A stretch of 5,895 nucleotides of DNA, taken from the NCBI GenBank assembly GCA_903879825.1, contig CAIRND010000045.1, positions 1 to 5,895 of the forward strand, written 5' to 3'. Below are positions 5,822 to 5,895 of this stretch, piece after piece (position 1 is the first letter of the stretch; the number at the start of each line of letters is the position of its first letter). Made by a program: the position numbers and the translations under genes. Under the pieces are notes generated by a model. It saw nothing but the letters and a program-made list of their open reading frames with translations. It had not been told where the DNA came from and did no database searches. Origin of the DNA: an uncultured Geobacteraceae bacterium (GTDB lineage Bacteria > Desulfobacterota > Desulfuromonadia > Geobacterales > Pseudopelobacteraceae).

Positions 5822-5895
5822 ATGGCTCACATACGTCTGGCCGCTTTTACAATATTCAATACCCCGCTTTTGAAAACGCTGCTCCGTTTCGGCTC
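5822..5895 (+). CDS. Start of a gene cut by the right edge, product uncertain
   Basis: An ATG at 5822-5824, preceded by GGGGGTG (5812-5818) as a strong ribosome site, opens a frame of 24 complete codons with no stop to the window end: MAHIRLAAFTIFNTPLLKTL, then LRFG. The start is a short basic/hydrophobic segment. The FNTPLLKTLLR wording resembles to my eye the N-termini of some membrane-bound lysophospholipid/glycerolipid acyltransferases, which would fit the acyl-CoA theme of the area, but 24 residues cannot establish this. It is divergent from the MerR-family gene with 198 nt between the start codons. A weak plus-strand promoter candidate, TTGCAC (5739-5744) and TAAACT (5762-5767) with a 17-nt spacer, is too poor to annotate separately. 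Confidence 0.55.
   Translation, partial: MAHIRLAAFTIFNTPLLKTLLRFG

Overview
The window looks like a chromosomal segment from a Gram-negative bacterium. The outer-membrane TonB-dependent receptor, periplasmic YfiR-like protein and inner-membrane diguanylate cyclase require a double membrane. The protein flavour (a long-form acyl-CoA dehydrogenase, a receptor with an SLEDLMQVEVYSASK leader segment, a YfiR/DUF4154 protein) reminds me of Desulfuromonadota/Geobacter-type genomes. That placement is inference from recall, not from a search.

Layout. (1) Positions 1-961, plus strand: the 3' two-thirds or so of an acyl-CoA dehydrogenase gene, cut by the left edge. (2) 962-1160: a short convergent intergenic space holding a large imperfect A/C-rich inverted repeat. 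(3) 1161-5145, minus strand: a tightly packed three-gene operon reading receptor -> YfiR-like -> diguanylate cyclase, with a 13-nt overlap and an ATGA stop/start overlap between the genes. (4) 5146-5224: a 79-nt gap with a good candidate sigma-70 promoter for the operon, whose spacer contains two copies of TAATGTGC exactly 10 bp apart. (5) 5225-5623, minus strand: a small MerR-family regulator without cysteines. (6) 5624-5821: a divergent regulatory region with a near-consensus promoter for the regulator, repeated TAGAACT boxes and a nested dyad. (7) 5822-5895, plus strand: the first 24 codons of a gene running off the right edge.

How the genes may work together. The operon is the main item of interest. 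The cyclase has the YfiN-like architecture (two membrane segments around a CHASE8-like periplasmic domain, HAMP, coiled coil, GGEEF active site and an RxxD inhibitory site). It is encoded directly after a YfiR-family protein, the known periplasmic repressor of YfiN. In the classical YfiBNR system the outer-membrane partner is the OmpA-like lipoprotein YfiB. Here that position is taken by a complete TonB-dependent receptor. A reasonable hypothesis is a relay from outer-membrane ligand or transport state, through the periplasmic YfiR-like protein, to cytoplasmic c-di-GMP synthesis. The MerR regulator most resembles the LiuR-like branch tied to acyl-CoA catabolism and lies between this operon and a possibly lipid-related gene; whether it controls either is unknown. 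No RNA genes, insertion sequences, CRISPR arrays or convincing intrinsic terminators were found.
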